A stretch of 34,804 nucleotides of DNA from the NCBI GenBank assembly GCA_000969725.1, contig JXSR01S005313.1. The stretch is one strand, 5' to 3'. The notes beneath the pieces are model-generated. The model saw nothing but the letters and a program-made list of their open reading frames with translations. It was not told where the DNA came from and searched no databases. The position numbers were made by a program, and so were the translations under genes. This stretch comes from Ophiothrix spiculata. Taxonomy: Eukaryota; Echinodermata; Ophiuroidea; Amphilepidida; Ophiotrichidae. Below are positions 9,711-19,875 of the stretch, in pieces. The stretch's first letter is position 1. Every line of letters starts with the position of its first letter.

Positions 9711-10061
9711 CCATAGATTTAAAGGGGAGATACCAGGCTTTGTATACCAGCCCATGTAATGGCGTCGTCAGCCATGGAGCTCAAATTGGGGGTATTCGGG
9801 TCCACTCGGTTCCCGCCAAAATCAACTCCCGAGTGCCGAGGCTTGGTTACGCGTAGAGATAAAATGCGCAAATAATACTTTATGCGAATGATACGCCAAC
9901 CTGCACGCAAAGTGTGTGTGCGTGTTTCAATATTCGTGCATTATGACAAGGTGCGACACATCATCGGCAAGCTATCGGCAAAAACCCGAATATCCCCAAT
10001 TTTGTCTCCATGCCGGAATAAAAATGGCGGCGTGCCTTGAATCTCCCCTGTAAATCTATAG
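9711..10061. mobile_element. MITE with long imperfect inverted ends (tip CCATAGATTTAAAGGGG)
   Basis: The left tip CATAGATTTAAAGGGGAGAT and the reverse complement of the right tip TATAGATTTACAGGGGAGAT are nearly identical. A second inner block (CATGGAG, CAAATTGGGG or CAAAATTGGGG, TATTCGGG) is also repeated in inverted order. GTTTGCC (left) and GTTTTGCC (right) flank the element and may be an imperfect target duplication. The ORFs in this interval read across the inverted ends and are not supported. A fragment of the same family lies at 33576-33632. Confidence 0.72.
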
Positions 10062-10228
10062 TTTTGCCATGCTTTGCTTCCTTGTCAAAACTCTGTGAAT
10101 ATTATGAATGTGAAATAAGTTGCACTCGTTCATTGATATACATTGCTAGACAAACCTTACATGGCACACGTAGTGTTAACTTTGTAACAACATTATTATC
10201 AACTCGGCTGGCAGCACACCGGCATATT
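10062..10228. other. Spacer between a MITE and the GC-richer patch
   Basis: No feature recognised; a plus-strand ORF (10037-10276) starts inside the MITE end and is not called. Confidence 0.35.
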
Positions 10229-10408
10229 TTACTGGCCCATAAGGGAGCTAATCAAACCGGACACGGAACCTCGTAGGAAGCTCATGCATTCATTAGCAGA
10301 CAATACACCATTGTAGCCGGCGGCTCCCGCATCGATATCGGATGCAGTACATTGCGATACATCGCTGATAATAATATCATCCTGTAACTCTACTTCAGCT
10401 TGTATCAT
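10229..10408 (-). CDS. 59-codon minus-strand ORF in a GC-richer patch, possible exon
   Basis: An ATG at 10406-10408 opens 59 codons to TAA at 10229-10231. The product begins MIQAEVELQDDIIISDVSQ and ends SVSGLISSLMGQ; the N-terminal half is acidic. Upstream in frame is a TAG that forms the end of GGCTTAG, which could also be a splice acceptor. The interval 10200-10440 is visibly richer in G, C and CpG than the DNA around it, which would fit a conserved exon or a promoter-proximal region. I do not recognise a family and no domain is visible. Chance ORF remains quite possible. Confidence 0.22.
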   Translation of the reverse strand: MIQAEVELQDDIIISDVSQCTASDIDAGAAGYNGVLSANECMSFLRGSVSGLISSLMGQ

Positions 10409-10965
10409 TGTGCGGAGTGTAGCGATACCCGAGGGCTAAGCCAAGCTTTTCACACGGTAATTGTATATCTCTTAGTCTGACCCAACTACTCCATAGATTT
10501 TCTTTTATTTCTTTTCTTCTCTCTCACTCAGAATAAATTGTTAGAGTTGGGAGTAGCATACAGAAAACCTTTACTATGAGAATTTGTAGTTCTGTTCAGC
10601 GGTTGATTGCTGCCGACATCTTCAAATTGGAAAAGAAAGATTTTGTAGATATAAAACTGCTTTATGGTCAAATAGAAGAAAATGAAAGAAATTTAATGAG
10701 ATGAACAGAGTTGTGCATATTTAAAACAGGACAGTATTGAGTGATTACATATTTCATTTAAACATAAACACAAAAAAGATTTTCTTTGATCCTTATAAAA
10801 CTTGTAGAATCTTTAATATGCAAAAGGTGCAAAAGTCCTTTTTATCAGTATTGTTATTATTATCATTGCAATATAACTACTACTTCAACCCCTATTCTAC
10901 CAAACAACAAAATATGACATTCTGCAAAATCAAGAAAATCCAAAGTCATAGACCGGAGATAGTTA
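10409..10965. other. Possible upstream region of the minus-strand ORF; no motif assigned
   Basis: The first 30 bases remain GC-richer, then composition returns to AT-rich. No TATA/initiator pair can be argued convincingly. Nothing else recognised. Confidence 0.3.
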
Positions 10966-10973
10966 TGATCATG

Positions 10974-11202
10974 CCCGGGGGAGGGGGTGCTCCAAGAAAA
11001 AAGTGTTACGCATGCTCGCAAAAAAAAGTCGGATTTTGACCATTGGTGTTGTTGACGTCTTTACGAAAAGGGGTGCCTTTTCAGGATAACTTTCAACATT
11101 AAGGGTCGTCTTTTTACGATATCTTCAACTTTAGGGTCACTTTTTTTGCCAGCTTTTCTAATATTCCATATTTTACCACTTTTTTCTTGAGCACCCCCCA
11201 GG
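10974..11202. mobile_element. MITE with exact 8-bp target duplication TGATCATG
   Basis: TGATCATG occurs at 10966-10973 and again at 11203-11210. The 229-bp element between has inverted ends. The left end starts CCCGGGGGAGGGGGTGCTCC and the right end, reverse complemented, starts CCTGGGGGGTGCTC. Both continue with an identical AAGAAAAAAGTG. An 8-bp duplication is typical of hAT and a few other cut-and-paste superfamilies, but the CCCGGGGG tip is not the usual hAT tip. There is no transposase ORF. The tip resembles the CCCGGGG ends at about 332 and 9636. Confidence 0.85.
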
Positions 11203-11210
11203 TGATCATG

Positions 11211-13909
11211 ACATCTGTGGCTTGATATAGTGATAATGGGATTGAGGTGTGAGAGGTCCAGTGTTTGAATTCAGGCAAAAATCTGCCATTTCTAACTTGT
11301 TGATTTTCAAGGAGTTTTTAAAGTGAGAATTGGAGTAGGGGGGTTAGGTTTAATGAGGGCTTAACAGATTCACTTTTAGGGTGGATATGCTTGAAACCTT
11401 TCCCTTAATATCATGGTATACAATTGTAAAAAGGGGTCCTTGCACTCAGCATAGCAGGAACTTATTTGTAAACAGTACTATCTACATAAAGATTATGAGA
11501 AACAAAATGCAAATAATCACTGAATCTATATTAAATGTCATCCTAGAAATGACATTTACTTGCAACAGCAATAAAATTGTTTCAAATATCAAGTTCACAC
11601 TAGGGAAAAGAACAATGACTGTTTACATTCTATTTTGACTATGACTTCATGATATCTTATTTTATTTTAATTCTGAGTTCATGATGACTTGATTACTGAC
11701 TAAATTGTACCTGATATCAATATGGTTGTAAGAATGAGATTAATGCTTCCAATAGAAAAGTAAAAATATGGTAAATGAAATAACATTTGAAAGTGGAAAA
11801 TAATAATGACTTTTGACTGCGTTATGGCCAAAACTCGCAATCAATTTAAGTCAATTCAGTTTCAATCAGTAAGCGTTTACATTGAAAACTTAATCCAGCT
11901 TCAATAAATGAATGATAAGAGATAAATGATAAAGGCTCTCATAACTTGGATACATGTCAGTATAGTGATAACCAGCAGTTATTTCAGTTTGTGGGGCGTT
12001 AACATTGGAAAAAAGACACATTCAGTTTGACTAATTTGACTTTATTTTAAAATTGAATTGGTAAAAAGCCACTTAATCAATTCCACTTTTTTGAAGTCCA
12101 CTTGATAACAGTTACCCTGTTTATACTAGACTTTTAAGTCGCAGTTTATACTAGAATTTTAAATCCTTTACGACTTTTTAAAAGTCAACACAAAAATATT
12201 ACGACTTTTGCCTACTGTACACATGGTAAAATTAACTAACTTAAAACTTGAAATCTGACTTTAGGCTCTTTTCGTGAGAACAAGTCTCAAACAATCTACC
12301 ATTACATGTCTAGGTTATATTGAGAACCAGAATATTTCTAAAAGAATATCACAGATTGGTAAACATTTGTCTCTATTAGTGTTTACAAATTCAGCACAGG
12401 TGAAGCTAATATTGCAGTATTGCTCAGGATGTTTATACCGAGAACACATCCGAGGGAGGTAGTTTGTATCATGTTGATTTTTCAAATATTTTCTCAATTT
12501 ATATGTACTTTTACATTAATGTTTATTCAGGAGGATCCTAGAGGTTGGAAATGTCTCTCAAATCTTCAAAACTTGGGTACCTCAGTATTTATCATGTTGG
12601 TTGTGTTTTCTTTGAGTGAGGTTCTTTCCAGGGCTAAGGCATTTTAGAAGATTAAGATTTGAAGATGCATGTGTGTAAGTTGTCTGGTTAACATGTGGAG
12701 AAATGTGAATTATTCTGGTGCAAGTTAACAAGTCAAGTAAACATTTTGTTGGTCCCATACTATTTTAACTTTTCTAAAAAAATATGAGTGTAGCAATTAT
12801 AGTTTACTGAGGTTTTTTTTTAATTTTCCAAGTTACAGACATCACCATTGCCTAGAAATTGAGTAATAAAACATTCTGGTCTATTTGTTGATTCTGTAAA
12901 TTTAGCATTTCAAATAAAGATCTATTTGGTGTGCTATTGAACTTCGTGATGAAAAACTGTACACATACAGATCTATAGCAAATAGCTCAAGTTCAAAAAT
13001 ATTAAATAGAGTTACAAGAAGTATTTTTATTTGAAATTAAACATAATAAAACATTGAAGTATTTTCTTTTAAGAAAGATAAGTATCAGATGAAAATTTAA
13101 GTGCAATGGCTTTTTTTTTCAGAGACAAAGGCTACGTAAGAATTGGATTAGATTTGGGATTCTCTCAAAATCCATCTTTTGTCAAATATGTGATGTGACC
13201 GATGATTTGTACAGTGCCAAATTCCTCATAACCAGTTGTCTGTGTGCTACCTTGATTTCTTTACACATAGTAATAATGCAGTGCAGTGATGTACAAGCAA
13301 GCTGCCTGGAATGAAGAAAAGCTTCTCAAAAAGTGGAATCATTATCTGCTCATTTCTGAACAAAGACAGCTGCATTACTTTACCAAATTTATCTCCTACC
13401 AGTGAATACCTTTTCATCTGTGGTCATTTCCATAGAAGCCATACACACCAGTACCAAAGATACAGCAAGTATCTCTGTAGTTACCATGTAGTCCCTAGAT
13501 TTAGTCATAATACAGATAGGTGACAGCTTGATTAGGAATATTGCTATGTACAATTATTTTGTTCCATCTGGAGCAGGGAACATGAGATGGTCGTTCATTA
13601 TGTAACTCAAATTTTGGGCCGTGCCTGTTACACTGCAGAAAGCAGTAAATAAATCTTAAGATCATTTTGCATACATGAACATCTTTTGACCATGCTCATT
13701 TCCTGTCAATGGCCACATAGGTCTGTATGAACAAAACAGGACTGATGTTAGTTCTAGACTAAGTGACATTTAAAATGTTGAAAAATAACACATTTGAGAG
13801 AAATCTAGCAATAATTTATACTCTTGTTTAAAGATTCAAGCTGAAACTTGTTATTTGATTCATTTGTCTGTTTCAGAACATTATAATTATTAGTAGTATA
13901 CAAAAATGG
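11211..13909. other. Long AT-rich region without supported genes
   Basis: Short ORFs on both strands (85 codons at 11381, 75 codons at 12420, 70 codons at 13311) have no recognisable motif. Minor structure: a 25-bp imperfect direct repeat GTTTATACTAGA (about 12118-12165), and GACTTTTTAAAAGTC, a 15-bp palindrome, at about 12172-12186. Nothing can be called. Confidence 0.35.
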
Positions 13910-14153
13910 TTTAGTCAAGGACTAACTTAGTTAGTCCTGGACTAAAGCAATTTCTGTTCTTTTTGAGAAAAATGCAAATGTTCAAAAACAGACAAATGGT
14001 CAAATTATAGAAAATTTAAGCAAGGACATAAATTATCACAGATTCCAAAATCATGAGTTATTTTTCAAGGAATCAATTTCACTTAGTCTGGGACTAATTT
14101 AAGTCCTGTTTTATGCATTCCAACAATATGGACTAAACTTGTTTATTAATGTA
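13910..14153. mobile_element. Inverted-repeat element rich in TTAGTCC, with a 37-bp palindrome at one end
   Basis: The left end (13910-13946) is a 37-bp palindrome, TTTAGTCAAGGACTAACT then T then its complement with one mismatch. The right end carries ACTTAGTCTGGGACTAATTT (about 14075) and finishes GGACTAAA (about 14146-14153), which is inverted relative to the left tip. This looks like a MITE whose ends are built from repeated TTAGTCC/GGACTAA motifs. No target duplication is evident, so the boundaries are approximate. Confidence 0.5.
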
Positions 14154-16302
14154 TTGCATTTGTACTCATGTTATTAGTTATTACAATTTAATGTAAAGAC
14201 TTTTCGTACTGAATGAAGTCATACAGCATTTTCATCCATCAGAAGGTGTACTGTGTCAAATTCTAACCCAAAGACACTTGATATAATTGGCGTTGTTATT
14301 AGATCTATGAAATAACTAACGGTCAGTGGTCAATCATGCTTTGGCCTCATAACCTAGAATACATAGATGCTCTTAAGCATGCATTGATGCACACTGAGTT
14401 ATCGTAGCCTTGTCACATTAGAGGCAGTACAGATCAATCAAAATTGGATCGTTTTTGCTTTGTTGTATTTAAAGCATTGAATGAAGGTCACAAGTTTTGG
14501 CTATAGATTCACTTCAAGATTCACATCTTAATTTTGTATCTTTCATGGCAGAGGAACAAAGCAGTCTTGGCTTACTCCAATTTCATAAATTCCTTTGCAT
14601 CACTTTACCAGGTATCACAATTGATTTAACTTTTAACCCTATACAGCCTTGTTAGATAAAAAATATATATGGAGAAATATTTATGAAAGAACTGAATGAT
14701 AAAAAAGGCTAAGGGCTAAGTATCTAATACAAATATTTTTCTTGAAACTATTGTTAACTTTTTTTCAGACTCCAAAAGCAAGAATTATGTCCTAGTATTA
14801 TTGTCACATGTTGCTTAAATCTGTTTTTAACAAACAGGAATATTCAAAGATGTCCTCAATGCTTAACCTTAACATGCCATAAGACTAACGAGACACCCGT
14901 AGTAATGTGTACAGAGACTGGAGATGATACCAGCCAGCAAAATTAGTTGTTAAACTTCGATAATCTCGAAAGAGTCTCGCTATCTACAATAGATAGCACA
15001 TGCTTCAATATTTCCAGTAACTTACCTTTTGATACCTACTCACTGCTTGAACTCTTTGCTCTAATAGTTATGCACTTTTGCTTTGAGTTAGATGTTGTCA
15101 AACCATTACGGTCAAGCTTAAATTGATAGACATGATAGATGACCAACTGTTTGCTCGTCTGGAAATGGTTCCATCCATCACGTCCTGCTGCTGACCATCT
15201 CATTGACCGATTAGATCATTAAAATGTAGAGTACTGATATAGAATACTCACCAGGTTTCATCAAAAATCAATTAGTATAGTATGTATAGGTGCGATGGAT
15301 ACCCAATTAATGTGGAGTGGAGTGGAGATATTGTGGTCACAATGTTATTGATGGATTAGAGCTTATTTGCATGTTTGCATATCTTCCGACCATTAATTGG
15401 AACTACCATCTCCGGCGGAGTAAAATAAGGGGGACATGAGTCACTACTTTGTTTGAACAAATAGGTTAGGATAAGATGATCATGTTTAGAAATGAAATTG
15501 ACATTCTTGGAATTGATGGATACGTGAATCTAGGTGAGATAGGATGGTGTATATAGGTGCGTGTCGTAAAAAAAAATACCCGGGGAGGGTGTTGTTCATA
15601 TTATGGCATGATTTTAAAGTCACACAAGGCTTTTTAAGCAATAATTTGAAATGAACCATCTTTATATGCTTAGTGCTCACAGTATTTTTTTGGTCTTACA
15701 ATTGTGCATCCTTTTCTTCTTCTTTTGTAAGTGGTCACTTGCAAACATATAAGGGTACATAATTATATGGGATTTTTCGATTAAACTAAATCTGGTGATT
15801 AAACCAAAATGTATGTATGTGCTTTTTAAATAATTCTTCTTTCTTAACATGTGCCTTGTTTGCTTGCAAATAATATGCAAAATAACAATTAGCAGTTTGA
15901 ATTTTAAGGCCTGTATTTCTATCCAGTACAAAATAAGGTACCCACCCCACGAACATCAACCAACCCCCTTATATGTGGCTGGCCGATGTTGGTTTTTGCA
16001 CACTTTGTGTCAATTACATCAACCCCAGTGTGTGATTGATGTGAATCAAGCCTATGATATCATGGAACTGTGGTGATGAATTGATGCTACTAGGATTGAT
16101 GTATATTTATTTGATTGGAATGAACAGTAATGTGTCAGTGAACTTGAGCTACCCATAGATGGAGAGATAGAGTCATCAACAAGTTTGATATATTATGACA
16201 TTATGAGATATATATGACATTATGAAATATAGTGAAAGGTATATGCAGGTGAAATTTCATTTACCTGATTGGTATTTGGTGGTTTTTGAGGTTTTATATT
16301 AA
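14154..16302. other. Long AT-rich region without supported genes
   Basis: Minor structures are a perfect 8-bp-stem hairpin at 14979-14997, a GTGGAGTGGAGTGGAG run (about 15310), CCCGGGGAGGGTG at about 15583 resembling the tip of the 10974 element without a partner, and a two-copy repeat around TGACATTATGA (16195-16225). ORFs of 64-84 codons lack recognisable features. Confidence 0.35.
14979..14997. repeat. Perfect small hairpin
   Basis: GCTATCTA at 14979-14986 pairs with TAGATAGC at 14990-14997 around a 3-nt loop. A weaker inverted pair TTCGA/TCGAA lies just upstream (about 14956-14970). GCTATCTA/GATAGC also occurs in the minisatellite monomer at 2.6-3.1 kb, but common origin is not shown. 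Confidence 0.6.
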
Positions 16303-16669
16303 AGGGGCAATTCATGATCCACTTTTCATCCTCAAGGTCACCTCTATCAAAATTGAGTTTTTTAGCTCATAAGAATCCTCAACTGGTATATGGTACAATC
16401 CCCAAATCATTCTTTCATATGTGCTTGCATATTTGAGAAAACTGAGAAAAATTGAGAAAATGACACATTTTCTAATTATTGTCGGGACCCGACAATAATT
16501 ACAACACAGTAGCCTATGGGGATTTTCAAAATACTGAAAAGCTTGTAACTTGAAAACGAACAGTTGGAACCTAATGAAATTTTTGGTATTTATTTATGGT
16601 GTACTCTTCTTTTTATTTAGCTAGAAAAGAGGCAAGGTTAATGTCACATCAAAATCATGAATTGCACTT
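16303..16669. mobile_element. TTAA-flanked MITE with a perfect internal palindrome
   Basis: TTAA lies at 16299-16302 and 16670-16673. The left tip AGGGGCAATTCATGAT and the reverse complement of the right tip AAGTGCAATTCATGAT differ at only two positions. At the centre (16473-16501) is a perfect palindrome: 14-bp arms TAATTATTGTCGGG and CCCGACAATAATTA around a single A. The tip resembles that of the element at 8194-8704. TTAA flanks suggest a piggyBac-type origin; this is tentative. No ORF. Confidence 0.8.
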
Positions 16670-16730
16670 TTAAGAGACATAATGTACATAACAGTAAAAG
16701 ATGAGGTTTGCATAGATCAGTAAACCAATA

Positions 16731-16894
16731 TAGGGGCGATCTACACAAGTGTCCACGTCCGGATCAATACACCTTAGCGTAACTTATTTTTGCATATACA
16801 GGGTTGTCAGATCCGCATCATGTCAGATCAACATCAAAGCGGTCTACAGGGATCCACATCTTAAATCTCTGCGATTCCTGTAAATAGCCCCGGT
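16731..16894. mobile_element. Weak inverted-repeat element candidate
   Basis: The left end GGGGCGATCTACA and the reverse complement of the right end GGGGCTATTTACA match at 11 of 13 positions. GGATC-containing phrases with CCACGTC and CCACATC lie inside both ends. No target duplication is visible, so this is only a possible short MITE. Confidence 0.4.
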
Positions 16895-17042
16895 TACATC
16901 AAGTTGAGACTGCATTTACAGCTGGTTTGGGATGGATGGTCACATATCTCACAACAGATATCAATCATTGGCATAATTTCTTAAGATGTAACACAATTTT
17001 CATTAATGTTGCAAAAACAGAAAACTAATATTTAGTTTTAGA

Positions 17043-17300
17043 CCAGTTTATACTTCAAAAGAGAAATGACATGAAGTATCACTTCATACTTCAAAGGACA
17101 ATATCTTCAATAATAGCATAACAATTTTTTAAACAATTCATAGTTTTAAACCACCTTATACTTCAAAGGCAGAATGATACAATTCTCTTTATATTACCAG
17201 TTCATACTTCAAAGGGGAATACTTTATATGGTAATGTTCTAAGTGTCAAAGACAAAATGACACAGTTTCTTTTTACCATTTCATACTTCAAATGGCAATA
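17043..17300. repeat. Degenerate tandem repeat around ATACTTCAAA
   Basis: The phrase (T)TATACTTCAAA or TCATACTTCAAA occurs five times, near 17049, 17086, 17158, 17202 and 17281. It is each time followed within a few bases by a purine-rich stretch and often AATGACA or AATACC. Spacing is irregular (about 37-79 bp), so this is an old, eroded array. Confidence 0.6.
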
Positions 17301-18028
17301 CCCTCAATGGCACAACATTATTGCAAACAAAGTACAGATAATTCTGCAGCTTCCTGCCTCCCAGGGTAACCTTTTGGTTTGTAATTAGCGACACATTCTG
17401 ACCTATATTCTTTGTACTTTTGTGTCTGGCTCATGTGCTGCTACACATCCATAATTGATACCACTGTTATGGATTGTGTACAAACATTGGTTAAGGGAGG
17501 TGATATTTGATTTCCAAGGGGGATAAGGCAAGATTTGAGATAAACAATCATTAACAAAAGAGAGAAATAAAATCAAATTATAATAACAATGAGGATAATA
17601 TCTCAAGAGTGAAAGCTGATAAATCAAATGATTAGTTACGATAAAAAAATAAAATAGTAACCATCAACCAACCTTTTTTACTGTGTTGTGTATCTTTTTG
17701 TTTTTATTATAATTTGATTGAAGGAAAAAAATTATGATACTGAATACAAAGCGGTAGGTACCTCAAAATATCTCAGCTTATAAAAAGTGCAAAAACACCA
17801 AATATGTTTTTTTATAGATTTTCATGTGGCTTGTACATCACAACCTAAAAATACTATCCAGGCACTGACACGGTGGAAAGTTGTCAGGGTTAAGAGTGCA
17901 ACAGGTTCCTTTTTTGAATCTTGAGGAACAATCCCCTTTTTACTGCATTGAGCATTCCTATATAGTTTCTGTGTCGTTTGTCAATGAAGGATCAAATTCT
18001 TAACATTTCACATCAGTTAGGTCTTGTA
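17301..18028. other. Unassigned region before the mariner-like element
   Basis: No gene or repeat recognised. A 74-codon minus-strand ORF (17403-17627) has no motif. Confidence 0.35.
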
Positions 18029-18030
18029 TA

Positions 18031-19096
18031 CCACGCGAGTCAAAAAAACTGCAATAATTAGATGGAAGCCATATTGTAAGAACAAAAGTAATTTCGAACA
18101 AATAATATAAATTTCTAAATAGATCATGAATAAAGCTTTCAAAGGGCGAAAGAATGGTGCAAATTGATAAAGGCATTGCGAAGATATCCTTATTTGAATA
18201 TTTTGGTATGAAAACAGTACTGTCCAAATGAGCATGCCTCGTCAAACGACAGTTCATAACGAGTAAGTGCCAATATTGAATTGAATTTCGTGCATGCACC
18301 TCTTGAATAATAACACCAACCGATTACCTTGCTCCAGTGAAAATCTCCCCTTAATCTATTAATTTACATATAAAAGATAATTTAGGCGGTCTTTCCAAGT
18401 GCAAAATGACACGTTTGGGTTTTGTCTTAGAAGGGAGAGCTTATCAATCAGTCATTGTTTAAAATGCCTCAAGATCAGTTCTCAAACGAGCAACGTGCTC
18501 TTATTGCTGGGGTTTATTTTACCACCAAATCTCATGCAGAAGTGAAACGGAGATTCCGGGGTGCATTCTCCCAATCGGGTGTACCATGTGCATCCACCAT
18601 CTATGAATTCAGGCGAAATTCAAAAGAACAAGAACAGTCCATAAACTAAATAAAGAGAGATCTTGAAGACCGCGAACGGCAAGAAGTAGGAGAATCGTCG
18701 ATGAGTTCGTCAGGCAAGGGATCCCGAAGTGAGCTCGCAAAGAAAACCTCTGTCACATGTGTCCCAGTCCACGTTCAACCGAATATTGAATATTCAGGGC
18801 CACCAAGCTCAAACGGCCCTTTTCAACATACCCAAACCAAAGAGAAAAGAGTATGTCATAATTGTGTCCTACGTATTGAATAAAACATATGCACGACAGT
18901 TGGACAGAACTGTTTTTATGCCTTCCAATTCAAATAAGTGTATCTCCATGACGCCTTTATCAATTTTCCTCATTCTTTCACCATTTTAAAGGTAAATCTG
19001 TGATCTATTTCGATATATACATTTCATTTTCATGGCATTTCTTGTTCTTAAAATATGGCTTTTATTTAACTATTGCAGTTTTTTTGACTCACTTGG
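18031..19096. mobile_element. Deleted mariner-like transposon with 197-bp terminal inverted repeats
   Basis: The left inverted repeat (18031-18227) and the right one (18900-19096) align along their whole length with scattered mismatches. The tips are CCACGCGAGTCAAAAAAACT and, reverse complemented, CCAAGTGAGTCAAAAAAACT, flanked on both sides by TA, the Tc1/mariner target duplication. The 672-bp interior holds only the N-terminal, DNA-binding part of a transposase (next entry). The DDE/DDD catalytic domain is absent, so this is a non-autonomous, internally deleted copy. The two inverted repeats have diverged from each other by roughly a quarter, which implies an old insertion. Confidence 0.88.
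18464..18815 (+). pseudogene. Transposase N-terminus relic (two helix-turn-helix segments), frameshifted
   Basis: From ATG 18464 the frame reads FSNEQRALIAGVYFTTKSHA, then EVKRRF and CASTIYEFRR. This matches the layout of the N-terminal helix-turn-helix found in mariner-like and DUF4817-type transposases (QR..I...Y..T.S..EV.R.F......PS..TI). It stops at TAA 18647-18649. In another frame, 18709-18800 reads VRQARDPEVSSQRKPL followed by STFNRIL, the second helix-turn-helix (V...DP..S.RR......S..T..RIL). A frameshift and several stops separate the two. The catalytic domain is missing and the right inverted repeat begins about 85 bp later. It cannot encode an active enzyme. Confidence 0.75.
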
Positions 19097-19144
19097 TATT
19101 CTGTATTTTTATGCTGGTCAGCAGTAGATAGCATAATATTTTGT

Positions 19145-19397
19145 CTCGGCCTCCAAACAAATTTTTCGCTACCAAACATTTGGTCGTGACGTCAAAATGA
19201 CGAGTGACCCCAAACAAAATAACGTCAACACCGAGTTGAGACCAAATAAAATTTCGTGCTTGATTGCACATGCTATTGAATTGCCATATACATTGGACCA
19301 AATGTTTGCTACCCTTTCATACTTTAAGTTCGATGGCAAATATTTGGTGACGTCACAACCAAATGTTTGGTAGGAAAAATTTTGTTTGGAGGCCGAG
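19145..19397. mobile_element. MITE with 50-bp inverted ends starting CTCGGCCTCC
   Basis: The left end (19145-19194) starts CTCGGCCTCCAAACAAATTT and includes CTACCAAACATTTGGT and GTGACGTCA. The right end (about 19348-19397), reverse complemented, repeats this with about 3 differences including one length change. The element is 253 bp, only 48 bp after the mariner-like element. No convincing target duplication is visible and no ORF belongs to it, so the superfamily is not assigned. Several ACGTCA motifs are part of the ends. Confidence 0.85.
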
Positions 19398-19782
19398 TAT
19401 GATTTCGCCTTTACTCAGAATGGTGCTCGAAATTTATTTTTTGTAGGGAAATGTTATAAAGGAATGGATGCATTGAGGTCTGCAATCTGCTTACTGATAA
19501 ATAGGTCTGGCGGAGGTCGTTGTTGTCAGAAGTGACATTTCATACATATCTGTCTCTAGATTTCATCTGATAAATTTAAACGAGGTAACTACTAAAATAA
19601 TACCTAATAACAAATTTCATCAATTCTGAACATAATGTTTTTTCTTTCTTGTATACATGTAGCTAACTTGTCATTAAGCTTACAGTAACCTTTTATTTAT
19701 GGTCAACTGGTACTTCCCTCAGTTGCAACAGGGCAGAATGCACTATAAGAACACTCAAGTGACCAGTGGTATTAGACTCAGA
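19398..19782. other. Unassigned AT-rich spacer
   Basis: Nothing recognised. Confidence 0.35.
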
Positions 19783-19875
19783 ACCATGTATTATTAATAA
19801 TTGGGTTATATATACCATGTATCATTAATAGTTGGGTTATATATACCATGTATCATTAATAATTGGGTTATCTCT
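19783..19875. repeat. Three-copy 31-bp tandem repeat
   Basis: Units start at 19783, 19814 and 19845 with ACCATGTAT[T/C]ATTAATA and end GGGTTAT. Only a few bases differ between units. Runs of TATATA connect the copies. Confidence 0.9.

Noticed and set aside
13311..13523. Possible coding exon near 13.3-13.5 kb on either strand
   Set aside because: Several frames on both strands look equally plausible with short open stretches; no motif and no convincing splice pair.
14880..14947. Short plus-strand frame TNETPVVMCTETGDDTSQQN as a terminal exon
   Set aside because: Only about 20 codons; an AG precedes it, but nothing else supports an exon.
15130..15215. Less AT-rich segment around ATGATAGATGACCAACTG as an exon
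   Set aside because: Short frames on both strands end in stops within 20-35 codons and no splice sites fit well.
18325..18360. AATCTCCCCTTAATCTATTA as another end of the 9711 MITE family
   Set aside because: Only about 20 bases resemble the tip, with no partner end; it lies inside the mariner-like element and could be chance.
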